This document shows positions 47,390 through 56,252 of a DNA stretch of 64,000 bases, one piece after another; position 1 is the first letter of the stretch; each line of letters begins with the position of its first letter. This DNA comes from Arthrobacter sp. Leaf141 (lineage in GTDB: Bacteria; Actinomycetota; Actinomycetes; Actinomycetales; Micrococcaceae). A model generated the notes under the pieces. The model was not told where the DNA came from and made no database searches. It worked only from the letters and a program-made list of their open reading frames with translations. The DNA is taken from positions 791,843 through 855,842 of the forward strand of contig NZ_LMOL01000005.1 of the NCBI RefSeq assembly GCF_001424565.1. Reading direction: 5' to 3'. The position numbers and the translations under genes are program-made.

Positions 47390-48412
47390 ATGCGCACGCC
47401 TGCCCCTGCCCGGTCCGATACCCGTCAGCCGGATGCTGCCGGCGAATCCCAGCAGGGCGGACTGCTGCCCCGGCTGGCCGCCGAAGCTTTCGGCAGCCTG
47501 TTCATCACCGTGGTGGCCCTGGGCGTTCCGCTGTTCAGCATTCCGCAGACCAGTCCGCTGCCTTCGGCTTTGGCCGCGGGCCTGGCCATCACTGCTGCCA
47601 TGATCGCCTTCGGACACGTCTCGGGCGGTCACTTCAACCCGGCCATCACGGTGGGCCATCTCCTGGCCGGGCGGATCCGCGCCGGCCGCTCGGCAGCGTA
47701 CGTCGCCGCACAACTGGCGGGGGCCTTGGTTGGCGCGCTTGCCCTCTTCGGTGTCCTGAGTACGCTTCCCGGCATCCAGGACAGCCGCACGGCATTCGCC
47801 ACGGTGACCGCCGGCTTTGCCGAGCACTCGATTGTGCAGGCGCCGCTGGGTGCCGTGCTGCTCTTGGAGCTGCTGGGCTCCATCATCATCGTGGCCGTGT
47901 TCCTGGGCGCGGGATCGCGTGCCAACACCGCCCGGGCGGCCGCCCCGGTGGCCGTGGGCCTGGCCTTCGCCGCGCTTCTTCAATTGGGCCAGACTCTGGG
48001 CAACCTTCCCTTCAACCCCGCCCGCGCCCTTGCTTCGGCGGTCTTCAGCCCAGGATGGGCGGTTGAGCAGGTCTGGGTCTTCCTGCTGATGCCACTGGTG
48101 GGCGGCACCATCGCGGGCCTGCTGTTCCGCGTTTTCGACTCTGCCGCTGCTTCGACGCCGGTGGCAGCCATCGACGGCGGCGACCCCGCAGCTGATACCG
48201 CGGATGACGTCGCCGCGGCAGGGGGCCGGTCTGGTGTTGACGGCCAGGACGACGGCGGCTTCCGGGACGCTGCCGACGGCGGCGACGCGTCCGCCGTCGA
48301 CGGTTTCCTGCCGGAATCCGAACCTTCCCGGCAGGGCCCGGCGGGCGCCGCCGCAACTCCTTCGGCCAGTACCGACGAGGCCCGGGAATTCTTTGACGGA
48401 AAGCGCGGCTGA
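47390..48412 (+). CDS. MIP family aquaporin with long acidic tail
   Basis: A 340-residue channel. Both half-helix motifs are present: HFNPAITVGH with Asn83 and PFNPARALA with Asn209, plus six transmembrane helices. After about residue 250 a 90-residue tail rich in Asp, Gly and Ala is expected to be cytoplasmic and disordered. A glycerol or water channel is likely; selectivity is unclear. TAAGGT at 47379-47384 could be a -10 ending 5 nt before ATG 47390, so it may be leaderless. Confidence 0.92.
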   Translation: MRTPAPARSDTRQPDAAGESQQGGLLPRLAAEAFGSLFITVVALGVPLFSIPQTSPLPSALAAGLAITAAMIAFGHVSGGHFNPAITVGHLLAGRIRAGRSAAYVAAQLAGALVGALALFGVLSTLPGIQDSRTAFATVTAGFAEHSIVQAPLGAVLLLELLGSIIIVAVFLGAGSRANTARAAAPVAVGLAFAALLQLGQTLGNLPFNPARALASAVFSPGWAVEQVWVFLLMPLVGGTIAGLLFRVFDSAAASTPVAAIDGGDPAADTADDVAAAGGRSGVDGQDDGGFRDAADGGDASAVDGFLPESEPSRQGPAGAAATPSASTDEAREFFDGKRG

Positions 48413-48468
48413 TGCGCCCCGCTGCGGCGGGTGCGCAAACTGTCGGTGCCAGCCGCTAGCGTAGAAAT

Positions 48469-49638
48469 ATGCGGTTATTACACACCTCGGACTGGCATCT
48501 GGGCCGGTCCTTTCACGGCGTAGGCATGCTGGACGCCCAACGGGACTTCATTGACCAGCTGGTGGCGGCCGTCAGCGGTCACAACGTCGATGTGGTCCTG
48601 ATTGCCGGCGACGTCTACGACCGCGCGCTGCCGGGCGTGGACGTGGTCCGGCTCCTGGATGATGCGCTGGTGCGGATCACCGAAGCCGGTGCCATGGTGG
48701 TGCTCACCAGCGGAAACCACGACTCCGCCATCCGGCTGGGCTTTGCCGCCAGGCTCCTGGAACGCGGGGGAGTGCACCTGCGGACCCGGGTGGAACACCT
48801 GGCCCAGCCGCTGCTCCTGCCGCTCGGGGAGGACCCTGACGGGGCCTCCGCCCAGCTGGCCATTTACGGCATTCCCTGGCTGGAACCACGGCTCGTCGCG
48901 GACCAGCTGGGCGTTCCGGCCAGCCATTTCGAAGTGACACAGGCCGCCACCGGGCTCATCCGCGCCGATCTGGCGGAACGTCCCGGTACCGTCCACTCGG
49001 TGGTCCTGGCGCACACCTTCGCCACCGGCGGCATCAGTTCCGACAGCGAGCGGGACCTCAGCATAGGCGGCGTGGGGGCCGTCCCGCTGGATCTGTTTGA
49101 CGGCTTCAGCTACACCGCACTGGGCCACCTGCATGGCAGGCAGCAGCTGTCGCCCCAGGTCAGGTACTCCGGCTCCCCGCTGGCGTATTCGTTCTCGGAA
49201 GCGGGCCACCGTAAGGGCGGCTGGCTGGTGGACATCGAAGCAGGGGGCGTCACCGCTGTCCAGGAAATCCACTGGGAAGCGCCCCGGGAGCTCGCTGTTC
49301 TCCGCGGCCATTTGGCTGAACTTCTGGCCTCGCCGGACCACGCGTGGGCGGAAACCGCCTACTGCCAGGTCACCCTCACGGATCCGCAGCGTCCCGCCCG
49401 GGCCATGGAACAGCTGCGGCAACGGTTCCCGGACACCCTGGTCCTGGGCTTCGACCCGGACGGGGCCACAGCGGCAAGCACCGCCACCTACAGCAGCAGG
49501 CTGGCCGGCGCACCGGACGACCTCGCCGTCTGCTGCGGATTCCTGGACCACGTGCGTGGCCGCGAACCTGATCCGGACGAAACCGCAGCACTGGCCGCAG
49601 CGATCGAGAACGTGCGCCTGCAGGAGGTGTCCCGATGA
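48469..49638 (+). CDS. sbcD: Exonuclease SbcCD subunit D
   Basis: Mre11-like nuclease subunit. The 389-residue protein has the metallophosphoesterase motifs DWHLGRSFH, AGDVYDRALP, SGNHDS, AHTFATGG and GHLHGRQ. ATG 48469 lies 6 nt after TAGCGT at 48457-48462. It overlaps sbcC by 4 bp. Confidence 0.96.
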   Translation: MRLLHTSDWHLGRSFHGVGMLDAQRDFIDQLVAAVSGHNVDVVLIAGDVYDRALPGVDVVRLLDDALVRITEAGAMVVLTSGNHDSAIRLGFAARLLERGGVHLRTRVEHLAQPLLLPLGEDPDGASAQLAIYGIPWLEPRLVADQLGVPASHFEVTQAATGLIRADLAERPGTVHSVVLAHTFATGGISSDSERDLSIGGVGAVPLDLFDGFSYTALGHLHGRQQLSPQVRYSGSPLAYSFSEAGHRKGGWLVDIEAGGVTAVQEIHWEAPRELAVLRGHLAELLASPDHAWAETAYCQVTLTDPQRPARAMEQLRQRFPDTLVLGFDPDGATAASTATYSSRLAGAPDDLAVCCGFLDHVRGREPDPDETAALAAAIENVRLQEVSR

Positions 49639-52600
49639 GGATCCACGCACTTCGGATTTCAGCGTTCGGGCCGTTCGCCGGTACGGAGGACATCGACTTC
49701 GACCGGCTCAGCGCGCATGGCCTGTTCCTGCTCAACGGCCCCACGGGTGCCGGCAAGACCAGCGTCCTGGATGCCATCTGCTTCGCCCTGTACGGCTCTG
49801 TTCCGGGTGCCCGGCAGGACGGCAAGCGGCTCCGCAGCGACCATGCGGAGCCAGGCCAGGAACCTGCTGTCACCTGCGAGTTTTCCGCACAGGGCCGGCG
49901 GTTCGAAGTGACCAGGTCACCGGCCTGGGACAAACCCAGCGCCCGCGGCAAAAACGGCTTCACCACCCAGCAGGCCAAGACCCTCCTGCGCGAGCGGGTG
50001 GGCGGCGCCTGGCAGGAAAAGTCCACCCGCAATGATGAAGCAGGCGCCGAGATTCTGGCCCTGCTGGGGATGGACCGTGAGCAGTTCACCCGGGTGGTGA
50101 TGCTGCCGCAGGGCGATTTCGCCGCGTTCCTCCGTTCCAAGGCGTCGGACCGGCTGGAACTGCTGCAGAAACTGTTTGGCACCCAGCGCTTCGAATCCCT
50201 GGAACAGGAACTGTCCCGCCAGGCCCAGGCCGCCAAGGAAAGTGTGGCCGCGCTGACAGCCCGGCTGGGCGTCTTGTTTGGCCGCGCCGAATCGGAGGCC
50301 GCGGCCCTGGAGTTGGCCACTGAGGATGCCCCGGCCGCCGAGACTGCTGAGCGGCTGGAATGGCTCACCGACGCTGTTGAAGACCGGCTCGGCGAGCTGA
50401 CGAAGGCCGCTTCGGCGGCGGGTACGGCCAGCACGGCCCGCGCCGCCGAAGTGGAAGCGGAAGCAGCCCGCCAGGACCGGCGTGCCAGGCTCGAAGCCTC
50501 GGACGTCCGGGCGCAGGCAGTGCACGACTCTGCCGCGCAGGTCGCCAGCCAGCTCGAACGGCTTGACCGCCACCGCCAGGCGGAAGTCCTGGCCGCACAC
50601 CTTCAGGGTGTTGACTCCGCAGCGGCAAAGGTGGCCGGCGCAGCCTCAGCAGCCGAATCAGCACTGACCCTGCTCCGGTTGGCGGCGGCGGAAGACCCGG
50701 AATTGGCCCGGCTGGAGCTGGACCAGGAGCAGGATCTGGAGCAGGCCGGGCGCTCCGGGACGGCGCCGCTGTCCGGCGCCACGGCGGAACTGGGACGGCT
50801 CCGCTCGCTGCTGGCCGTGGTGGAAGCCCGCGTGCCGGACGAAGACCGGCTGCGGGAACTTCGCACCCGGCACACCACCCTTGCGGGCCGGCACAACCTG
50901 GCCGGCAAGGCGCTGGCGGACCTGGACAGCCGCGAAGTCCGGCTGGGTGCCGATCGCAGCGCGCTGATGGCGGGCCTGCCGGACCTTGAGCTGCGCGCCG
51001 GGGCCGAACCTTTGTTGAGCAAGGAGGCTGCTGCTGCCGGGGAACTGCTGGACGTGGTCCGCCGCCATGCCGCGGCCCTCACCGGCCGTACAGCTGTCCA
51101 CCTCCGGTACGAACAGGCCCGGGAAGTCCGGTTGGAAACCAAACGCGAGTGGCTCGATCTGCGCGAAGCGAGGCTGGCCAACGCCGCCGCCGAGTTGGCC
51201 GCCCATCTGCTTCCCGGCAGCCCCTGTCCTGTCTGCGGCAGCGGCGAGCACCCGCTTCCTGCGACCTCCGGCCACGGCGGCCCTGGCCTGGCCCAGGCGG
51301 AGGAGGCTGCGCAGCAGGAGCACGAGGCGGCTGAGGCCGCATTTGTGCAGGTCAGCAGGGAACTGTCGGACGCAGACCAGAAGATCGCCGTCCTGGTCAG
51401 CCAGGGTGGCGACACCCCGGAGGAGCAGGCACGCCAGGACGCACACGATGCCCGGGAGGCGGCCCGCGCCGCCAGGGACGCCGCGGCCGAACTCGCCACA
51501 AAGCGGGAAGAGCTGGCGAAGACGGATGATGCCATTGCCGCCACGGCCAAAGCCCGCGCTGCCACGGAAGCGGAACTGGCGCAGGCCGCCACGGAGCTTG
51601 CCGGCCTGGCGGAACAGACCGAAACCCTGGACCAGGCGTTGCTTGAGCTCCGCAACGGGCATCGGAGCCTGCCGCAGCGCCTGCGGGCCCTGGAAAAATC
51701 GGCGGCAGTCCTCGCCAAGGCCCTGGACGGACAGGAACGGCTGGAGCGGGCACGGGCAGCGGCCGCTGAGGCGGCGGAACAGCTGGAGCAGGCATTGCCG
51801 GGGGCAGGATTCAGCAGCCCCGACGAAGCCCGGGAGCGGTTGCTGGCCGGCGCGGAGGCAGCCTCGCTCCAGGCACAGGTCCGGGCCGCGCAGGACGAAG
51901 CCGCGCGTGTGGCTGAACTGTTTGCCTCCCCGGACCTGGTCCAGGCCCGGGAGGAACAGGCCGCCGGGCCCGGAGCCGGCACCGATGGACTCCTGGCCCT
52001 TCGCGGGGCCGCTGCCGCTGCCCGCGAGGAAGCGAGGCAGGCGGACCTCGCCGCCGGTCTGGCCGGGCGTTGCCTCGCCGCGCTGCAGGCAATGGGCACC
52101 GAATACGCTGACCTGACGGGGGCGGCCCGGGGGCCCGCCGAGCGTGCTCAGATGCTGGCCGGCCTGGCGGACGCCGCAGCCGGCCGGGGCGAGAATACTT
52201 ACCGCATGAGCCTGAACAGCTATGTCCTGGCCGCCCGGCTGGAACAGGTGGCCCTGGCCGCGTCGGAACGGCTGGTGGCCATGAGTGATGGCCGGTACCT
52301 GCTCCAGCACACCGACGCCAAGGCTGCCCGCGGCGCCAAGTCCGGCCTGGGCCTGGAGGTTGTGGACCAGTGGACGGGATTCCGCCGGGACACCTCCACC
52401 CTGTCCGGCGGTGAATCCTTTATGGCCTCGTTGTCGCTGGCCCTCGGGCTGGCGGACGTGGTCCAGCAGGAAGCCGGCGGCGTGGAAATTGAGACACTTT
52501 TTGTGGACGAAGGTTTTGGCAGCCTCGACGAGCAGTCACTGGAACAGGTCATGGACGCTCTGGAAGGCCTGCGGGATGGCGGCAGGGTGGTAGGCCTGGT

Positions 52601-52709
52601 CAGCCATGTGGGGGAGATGAAGCAGCGGATTGGGACCCAGCTCCAGGTCATCAAGACCAGGACCGGGTCCACGCTGCGCATTACCGACGCCCTGGACCTG
52701 CCCGGGTAG
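49635..52709 (+). CDS. sbcC: Exonuclease SbcCD subunit C
   Basis: Rad50-like SMC ATPase partner of SbcD. The 1024-residue protein has Walker A GPTGAGKTS near residue 35, long coiled coils rich in Ala and Glu, the zinc-hook CPVCGSGEHP at about 531-540, the ABC signature TLSGGESFMASLSLALGL and Walker B LFVDEGFGSLD near the C-terminus. Together with SbcD it cleaves hairpins and processes DNA ends. Confidence 0.96.
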   Translation: MRIHALRISAFGPFAGTEDIDFDRLSAHGLFLLNGPTGAGKTSVLDAICFALYGSVPGARQDGKRLRSDHAEPGQEPAVTCEFSAQGRRFEVTRSPAWDKPSARGKNGFTTQQAKTLLRERVGGAWQEKSTRNDEAGAEILALLGMDREQFTRVVMLPQGDFAAFLRSKASDRLELLQKLFGTQRFESLEQELSRQAQAAKESVAALTARLGVLFGRAESEAAALELATEDAPAAETAERLEWLTDAVEDRLGELTKAASAAGTASTARAAEVEAEAARQDRRARLEASDVRAQAVHDSAAQVASQLERLDRHRQAEVLAAHLQGVDSAAAKVAGAASAAESALTLLRLAAAEDPELARLELDQEQDLEQAGRSGTAPLSGATAELGRLRSLLAVVEARVPDEDRLRELRTRHTTLAGRHNLAGKALADLDSREVRLGADRSALMAGLPDLELRAGAEPLLSKEAAAAGELLDVVRRHAAALTGRTAVHLRYEQAREVRLETKREWLDLREARLANAAAELAAHLLPGSPCPVCGSGEHPLPATSGHGGPGLAQAEEAAQQEHEAAEAAFVQVSRELSDADQKIAVLVSQGGDTPEEQARQDAHDAREAARAARDAAAELATKREELAKTDDAIAATAKARAATEAELAQAATELAGLAEQTETLDQALLELRNGHRSLPQRLRALEKSAAVLAKALDGQERLERARAAAAEAAEQLEQALPGAGFSSPDEARERLLAGAEAASLQAQVRAAQDEAARVAELFASPDLVQAREEQAAGPGAGTDGLLALRGAAAAAREEARQADLAAGLAGRCLAALQAMGTEYADLTGAARGPAERAQMLAGLADAAAGRGENTYRMSLNSYVLAARLEQVALAASERLVAMSDGRYLLQHTDAKAARGAKSGLGLEVVDQWTGFRRDTSTLSGGESFMASLSLALGLADVVQQEAGGVEIETLFVDEGFGSLDEQSLEQVMDALEGLRDGGRVVGLVSHVGEMKQRIGTQLQVIKTRTGSTLRITDALDLPG

Positions 52710-52718
52710 CGGCGCCGA

Positions 52719-52724
52719 TATACT
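52719..52724 (+). promoter_or_regulatory. -10 element of the MFS transporter gene
   Basis: TATACT, a close match to TATAAT, lies 10 bp after the sbcC stop and gives a leader of about 60 nt before ATG 52791. Confidence 0.55.
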
Positions 52725-52734
52725 GGAACAGTTA

Positions 52735-52790
52735 CCGGGTTTCGCGCATCGGGAGGAGGGACGGTGCGCAGAGAGTAAACGAGCCCGGAA
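52735..52790 (+). promoter_or_regulatory. Candidate attenuation leader with 4-codon ORF
   Basis: A strong ribosome-binding site, GGGAGGAGGG at 52751-52760, precedes a four-codon ORF GTG-CGC-AGA-GAG and a TAA at 52776-52778. The segment CCGGGTTT (52735-52742) can pair with GAGCCCGG (52781-52788, two G-U pairs), which is the only ribosome-binding-like region of the MFS gene, and GCGCA at 52744-52748 can pair with TGCGC at 52765-52769. This is a plausible translation-attenuation leader, not proven. Confidence 0.4.
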
Positions 52791-54122
52791 ATGACGCCAC
52801 AACCTTCTCCCGCTGCAACCAACAACACCCTTGAGGCCGGCCCCGCCACCGCTGCCCCGGTGGGCCGCTTCGCCCGCCTTCCACAGCTGGCCGGCCGCAG
52901 TTTCCTGCCTCTGGGCCTCTTCGCCCGGCTGCCGCTGGCCATGCTCACGGTTGGCACACTGACCCTGGTCACCTCCGTCAGCAGCTCCTACGCCATTGGC
53001 GGAACCGCTGCCGGGGCCGTAGGCATCGGTTCGGCCCTTGGCGCGCCGATACTCGGTGCGCTGGCAGACCGGCGCGGCCAACGCCCTGTCCTGCTGGTGG
53101 CCGCTGTCCTCAATACCCTCGCCGTTGTGTCGCTGATCGTCGCCGCCACCACCATGGGCCAGGCTGGTGGGTTCCCCGTATTTGTCCTGGCGACGGCGTT
53201 CCTGGCCGGCGCCAGCTGCCCGCAGGTGGGGCCGCTGGCCCGGGTCCGCTGGATGGCCCTGGCCTCCCGCGGAGTGCCGGCGGATAACAACCGCGACCTT
53301 GACACGGCACTCTCGTACGAAAGCACGGCAGACGAAGTGACCTTCGTCCTGGGGCCTGCCCTGGTGGGCATCCTCGCCAGCCTGCTGGCGCCGTGGCTGC
53401 CGCTTGCCCTCGCCGCGGCCATGACCATCACGCTGGTCCCGGCGTTCGCCTCGCACCCGACGCACCGCTCGGTGCCGGTCAGCCGCCGCAGCGCAGGATC
53501 AGGCTCCGCAGCGCAGGAACCTGCAGCCAAAAAACTGCCGCCGGCCGTGATCCTGCCGGTGGTGGCAATGGTCTGCATGGGCACCTTCTTCGGCTCCACC
53601 CAGGCCGCACTCAGCGCCTTCTCGGCAGGGTTCGGCGGCTCGGAGCTGGCCGGCCTGCTGTACGCCGCCATGGGCCTGAGCTCCGCCGCCGCCGCACTCT
53701 CGGTGGCCTACTGGCCGCGCCGGTTCAGCCTTCCGCTGCGGTGGATGGTGTCCGCCTTCGCCATGGCCGCGCTCGCCGTCCTGCTGCTGCTGCCCACGTC
53801 ACTCGGCGCCATGGTAGCCGTCCTGCTGGTCCTGGGCCTTCCCGTGGGACCGGTGATGGTCACCGTCTTCTCCGTGGGCGGCATGGTGGCCCCGGCCCGG
53901 CGACTGGGCACCGTTATGACGGCCCTGGCCAGCGGCATCGTGGCCGGCACGGCCCTGGGCTCCTCCATCGGCGGCCAGCTGGCGCAGACCAGCGGGTATG
54001 CAGCGGCGTTCATTGTCCCCGTGGCGGCTGCTTTGGCGCTGGCCCTCCTGGGTGCGGCAGCCGCCGTCGGACTCCGCCCGAAAGACCCGGGCGCTACTGA
54101 CGCGCCGCGGAAGGCAGCGTAA
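52791..54122 (+). CDS. MFS transporter
   Basis: A 443-residue transporter with about twelve transmembrane helices. The GALADRRGQRPVLL segment after the second helix is the MFS loop 2-3 motif. It resembles actinobacterial drug-efflux-type MFS proteins; the substrate is unknown. ATG 52791 has no good ribosome-binding site, and the strong one upstream serves a 4-codon ORF. The last 29 bp overlap the convergent map gene. Confidence 0.88.
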   Translation: MTPQPSPAATNNTLEAGPATAAPVGRFARLPQLAGRSFLPLGLFARLPLAMLTVGTLTLVTSVSSSYAIGGTAAGAVGIGSALGAPILGALADRRGQRPVLLVAAVLNTLAVVSLIVAATTMGQAGGFPVFVLATAFLAGASCPQVGPLARVRWMALASRGVPADNNRDLDTALSYESTADEVTFVLGPALVGILASLLAPWLPLALAAAMTITLVPAFASHPTHRSVPVSRRSAGSGSAAQEPAAKKLPPAVILPVVAMVCMGTFFGSTQAALSAFSAGFGGSELAGLLYAAMGLSSAAAALSVAYWPRRFSLPLRWMVSAFAMAALAVLLLLPTSLGAMVAVLLVLGLPVGPVMVTVFSVGGMVAPARRLGTVMTALASGIVAGTALGSSIGGQLAQTSGYAAAFIVPVAAALALALLGAAAAVGLRPKDPGATDAPRKAA

Positions 54123-54876
54123 GGATCTCGGCTCCGTCGGCCGTGATGGCAATGGTGTGCTCACTGTGGGCGGTCCGGCAGCCGGTGGCGCTGCGCAGGG
54201 TCCACCCGTCCGGGTCCGTGACCAGTTGGGCAGTGTCAGCCATGACCCAGGGCTCAAGCGCCAGCAGCAGGCCCGGACGCAGTTTGTAGCCGCGTCCGGG
54301 CCGGCCGGTGTTGGCGATATGGGGGTCCTGGTGCATCGTGGAGCCGATGCCGTGGCCGCCGAACTCCGTGTTGACCGGGTAGCCGGCGTTGGTGAGGACC
54401 GTGCCGATGGCGTGGGACAAATCGCCGATCCGGGCCCCCGGACGGGCAACGGCGATCCCGGCTGCCAGGGCGCGCTCCGTGGCGTTGATCATGGCAACGC
54501 TGGCTGCCGGGCGGGCCGCGCCCACCAGGAAGGTGATGGCGGAATCAGCCGCGACCCCATCCTTGATGACAGCCAGGTCAAGGGTCAGCAGATCGCCGTC
54601 GGCAAGGGTGTAATTGTGAGGCAACCCGTGCAGCACGGCGTCGTTCACGGCAGTGCAGATGTAGTGCCCAAAGGGCCCGCGGCCAAACGAGGGAGCATAG
54701 TCCACGTAACAGGACGTGGCCCCGGCCTCGAGGATCATGGCCTTGGCCCACCTGTCGATGTCCAGCAGGTTGGTGCCCACCGTGCTGCGGGCCTTGAGGG
54801 TGTGCAGGATGTCTGCCACCAGGGTCCCGGTGACCTTTGCACGGGTCAGCTCGGCGGGGTTCAGGATTTCGATCAT
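54094..54876 (-). CDS. map: Type I methionine aminopeptidase
   Basis: Removes N-terminal methionine from new proteins. The 260-residue protein has all five metal ligands: Asp in LTLDLAV, Asp in AADSAITF, His in GGHGIGSTMH, Glu in ALEPWV and Glu in HSEHTIAI. A GGAGG element six bases upstream supports ATG 54876. It is divergent from an XRE regulator with a shared palindromic promoter region. Confidence 0.95.
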   Translation of the reverse strand: MIEILNPAELTRAKVTGTLVADILHTLKARSTVGTNLLDIDRWAKAMILEAGATSCYVDYAPSFGRGPFGHYICTAVNDAVLHGLPHNYTLADGDLLTLDLAVIKDGVAADSAITFLVGAARPAASVAMINATERALAAGIAVARPGARIGDLSHAIGTVLTNAGYPVNTEFGGHGIGSTMHQDPHIANTGRPGRGYKLRPGLLLALEPWVMADTAQLVTDPDGWTLRSATGCRTAHSEHTIAITADGAEILTLPSAARQ

Positions 54877-54905
54877 GCAGCGCCTCCAGGCATCATTTTC
54901 CAATA

Positions 54906-54938
54906 ACTATACCGGCCATATTATCCCGGTACTATAGT
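54906..54938. promoter_or_regulatory. Shared map/XRE promoter-operator palindrome
   Basis: ACTATACCGG at 54906-54915 and CCGGTACTATAGT at 54927-54939 form an interrupted inverted repeat. The TATAGT at 54906-54911 (minus strand) and at 54933-54938 (plus strand) are good -10 hexamers for map and the XRE gene, respectively. Occupancy of the CCGG core would therefore affect both genes. Confidence 0.6.
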
Positions 54939-54945
54939 TGGTGCC

Positions 54946-55245
54946 ATGGTCAGGTTGCCCCTCACACCCGAAGAAGTCGAGCGCGGAGAACGCCTCGGCG
55001 CCCTCCTCCGCCGAGCCCGCGGACAGCGTTCCATGTTGGAAACGGCCCTCGCAGCACGGGTTTCACCGGAAACGCTCCGCAAAATCGAGACCGGCCGGGT
55101 TGCCACGCCTGCTTTTCCCACCATCGCCGCGATCGCTGACGTGCTGGGCCTTTCGCTGGACGAGGTTTGGGCCGGGATCAATCCACCCGCCGGTGGCACC
55201 GCCCAACTCGACGGCCGCGGCGCGCCGCAGCGGTTGGCATCCTGA
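54946..55245 (+). CDS. XRE-family HTH regulator
   Basis: A 99-residue protein with one Cro/C1-type helix-turn-helix (residues about 20-75: LLRRARGQRSMLETALAARVSPETLRKIETG). TATAGT at 54933-54938 ends 7 nt before ATG 54946, so the transcript is probably leaderless. It is divergent from map and probably regulates both. Confidence 0.88.
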   Translation: MVRLPLTPEEVERGERLGALLRRARGQRSMLETALAARVSPETLRKIETGRVATPAFPTIAAIADVLGLSLDEVWAGINPPAGGTAQLDGRGAPQRLAS

Positions 55246-55275
55246 CCGGGTGCAGCCTGGACCGGCTCTACCCGG

Positions 55276-56010
55276 TCACGCCAGCAGGGCCTCGATCCGG
55301 GCCGCACTGGCCGCGAGCGCTTCGCCTACAACTGCAGGGCCGTGCGCGGACCGGATGTAAACCACGGCGAGTGCGGCCGGCCTGCCGCCGGGCACCCGGA
55401 CCGGTGCCGCCAGTGATGACACGCCGGGAATGACCTCGTCATGGCTGGCGGAGTACCCCTGCCGCCGGGCCTCTGCGGCTTCCGGCCGGTAGGCGATCCC
55501 GGTTCCCAGGCGCTCCCATTCGGCTTCGGTCAGGGCGGACTGGATGGCGATGCCCGGCGCGCCGGCATTGATGGGATGCCGGCTTCCGGGGTGCTGGGCC
55601 ACTGTTGCGCCGGCGTGCCGGGGCTCCACCGTGACCAGCGTGATGCAGTCATGGTGGTCCCACAGCGCCACAAACGCCGTCATGTCCAGGGTGTTGGCGA
55701 GGTGGGTCAGCTCCGGCATTGCTGCTGCCTGCAGGTTCCTTGACACCCCGCGGGCCAGGACGGCGAGTCCCGGTCCCGGCATCAGCTTGCCGGCGTTGTC
55801 CCGCTCCAGCAGTGAGTGGTCCTCGAGGGTGCGCAGGATGCGGTACGCCACGGAGCGGTGCACGGCCATGGCGTCCGCCAGTTCCGCAATGGTCAGGGGG
55901 CCGGGGGCGGCAGCCAGGATCTCCAGGGCACGGATGCCGCGCGAGAGGGTCTGCGACGGGGGTGCCGCGGCCGGTGCCGCTCCGGCCGGTGCTGCAGCGG
56001 AGGAAGTCAT
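55276..56010 (-). CDS. IclR family transcriptional regulator
   Basis: A 244-residue regulator with an N-terminal winged helix-turn-helix (SRGIRALEILAAAPGPLTIAELADAM) and a C-terminal GAF-like effector-binding domain including HPINAGAPGIAIQSAL. ATG 56010 has a GGATGG element upstream; ATG 56019 is in frame. It is divergent from the MHS transporter and probably regulates it in response to the transported acid or a product. Confidence 0.9.
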   Translation of the reverse strand: MTSSAAAPAGAAPAAAPPSQTLSRGIRALEILAAAPGPLTIAELADAMAVHRSVAYRILRTLEDHSLLERDNAGKLMPGPGLAVLARGVSRNLQAAAMPELTHLANTLDMTAFVALWDHHDCITLVTVEPRHAGATVAQHPGSRHPINAGAPGIAIQSALTEAEWERLGTGIAYRPEAAEARRQGYSASHDEVIPGVSSLAAPVRVPGGRPAALAVVYIRSAHGPAVVGEALAASAARIEALLA

Positions 56011-56252
56011 GGCATCCATCCTAGGCCGCCACGATCCCAGGGGACCGGCCCGGCGGCGCCTGCGCCACCTCGCCATCAGGCTGGCGCCGGCACGCCACCC
56101 GCCAGGGTCCCTGCACCCAAACAACGTTGAATTTTGCCGCTTTGCGTGTCCTGACTCACATTTTCGTAGTACCCTGCTTACTAACTGACCGTTCTGTCGG
56201 TAATTATGAAGGCGTCCGGTGGCATCCCCGCCGAATAAACAATGGAGTTTCA
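56011..56252. promoter_or_regulatory. Divergent iclR/MHS transporter promoter region
   Basis: This 242-bp spacer should hold both promoters and the IclR operator. The part near 56176-56205 is AT-rich and contains GACCGTTCTGTCGGT with short inverted arms (ACCG/CGGT). I could not settle a single operator or -10. Confidence 0.4.
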
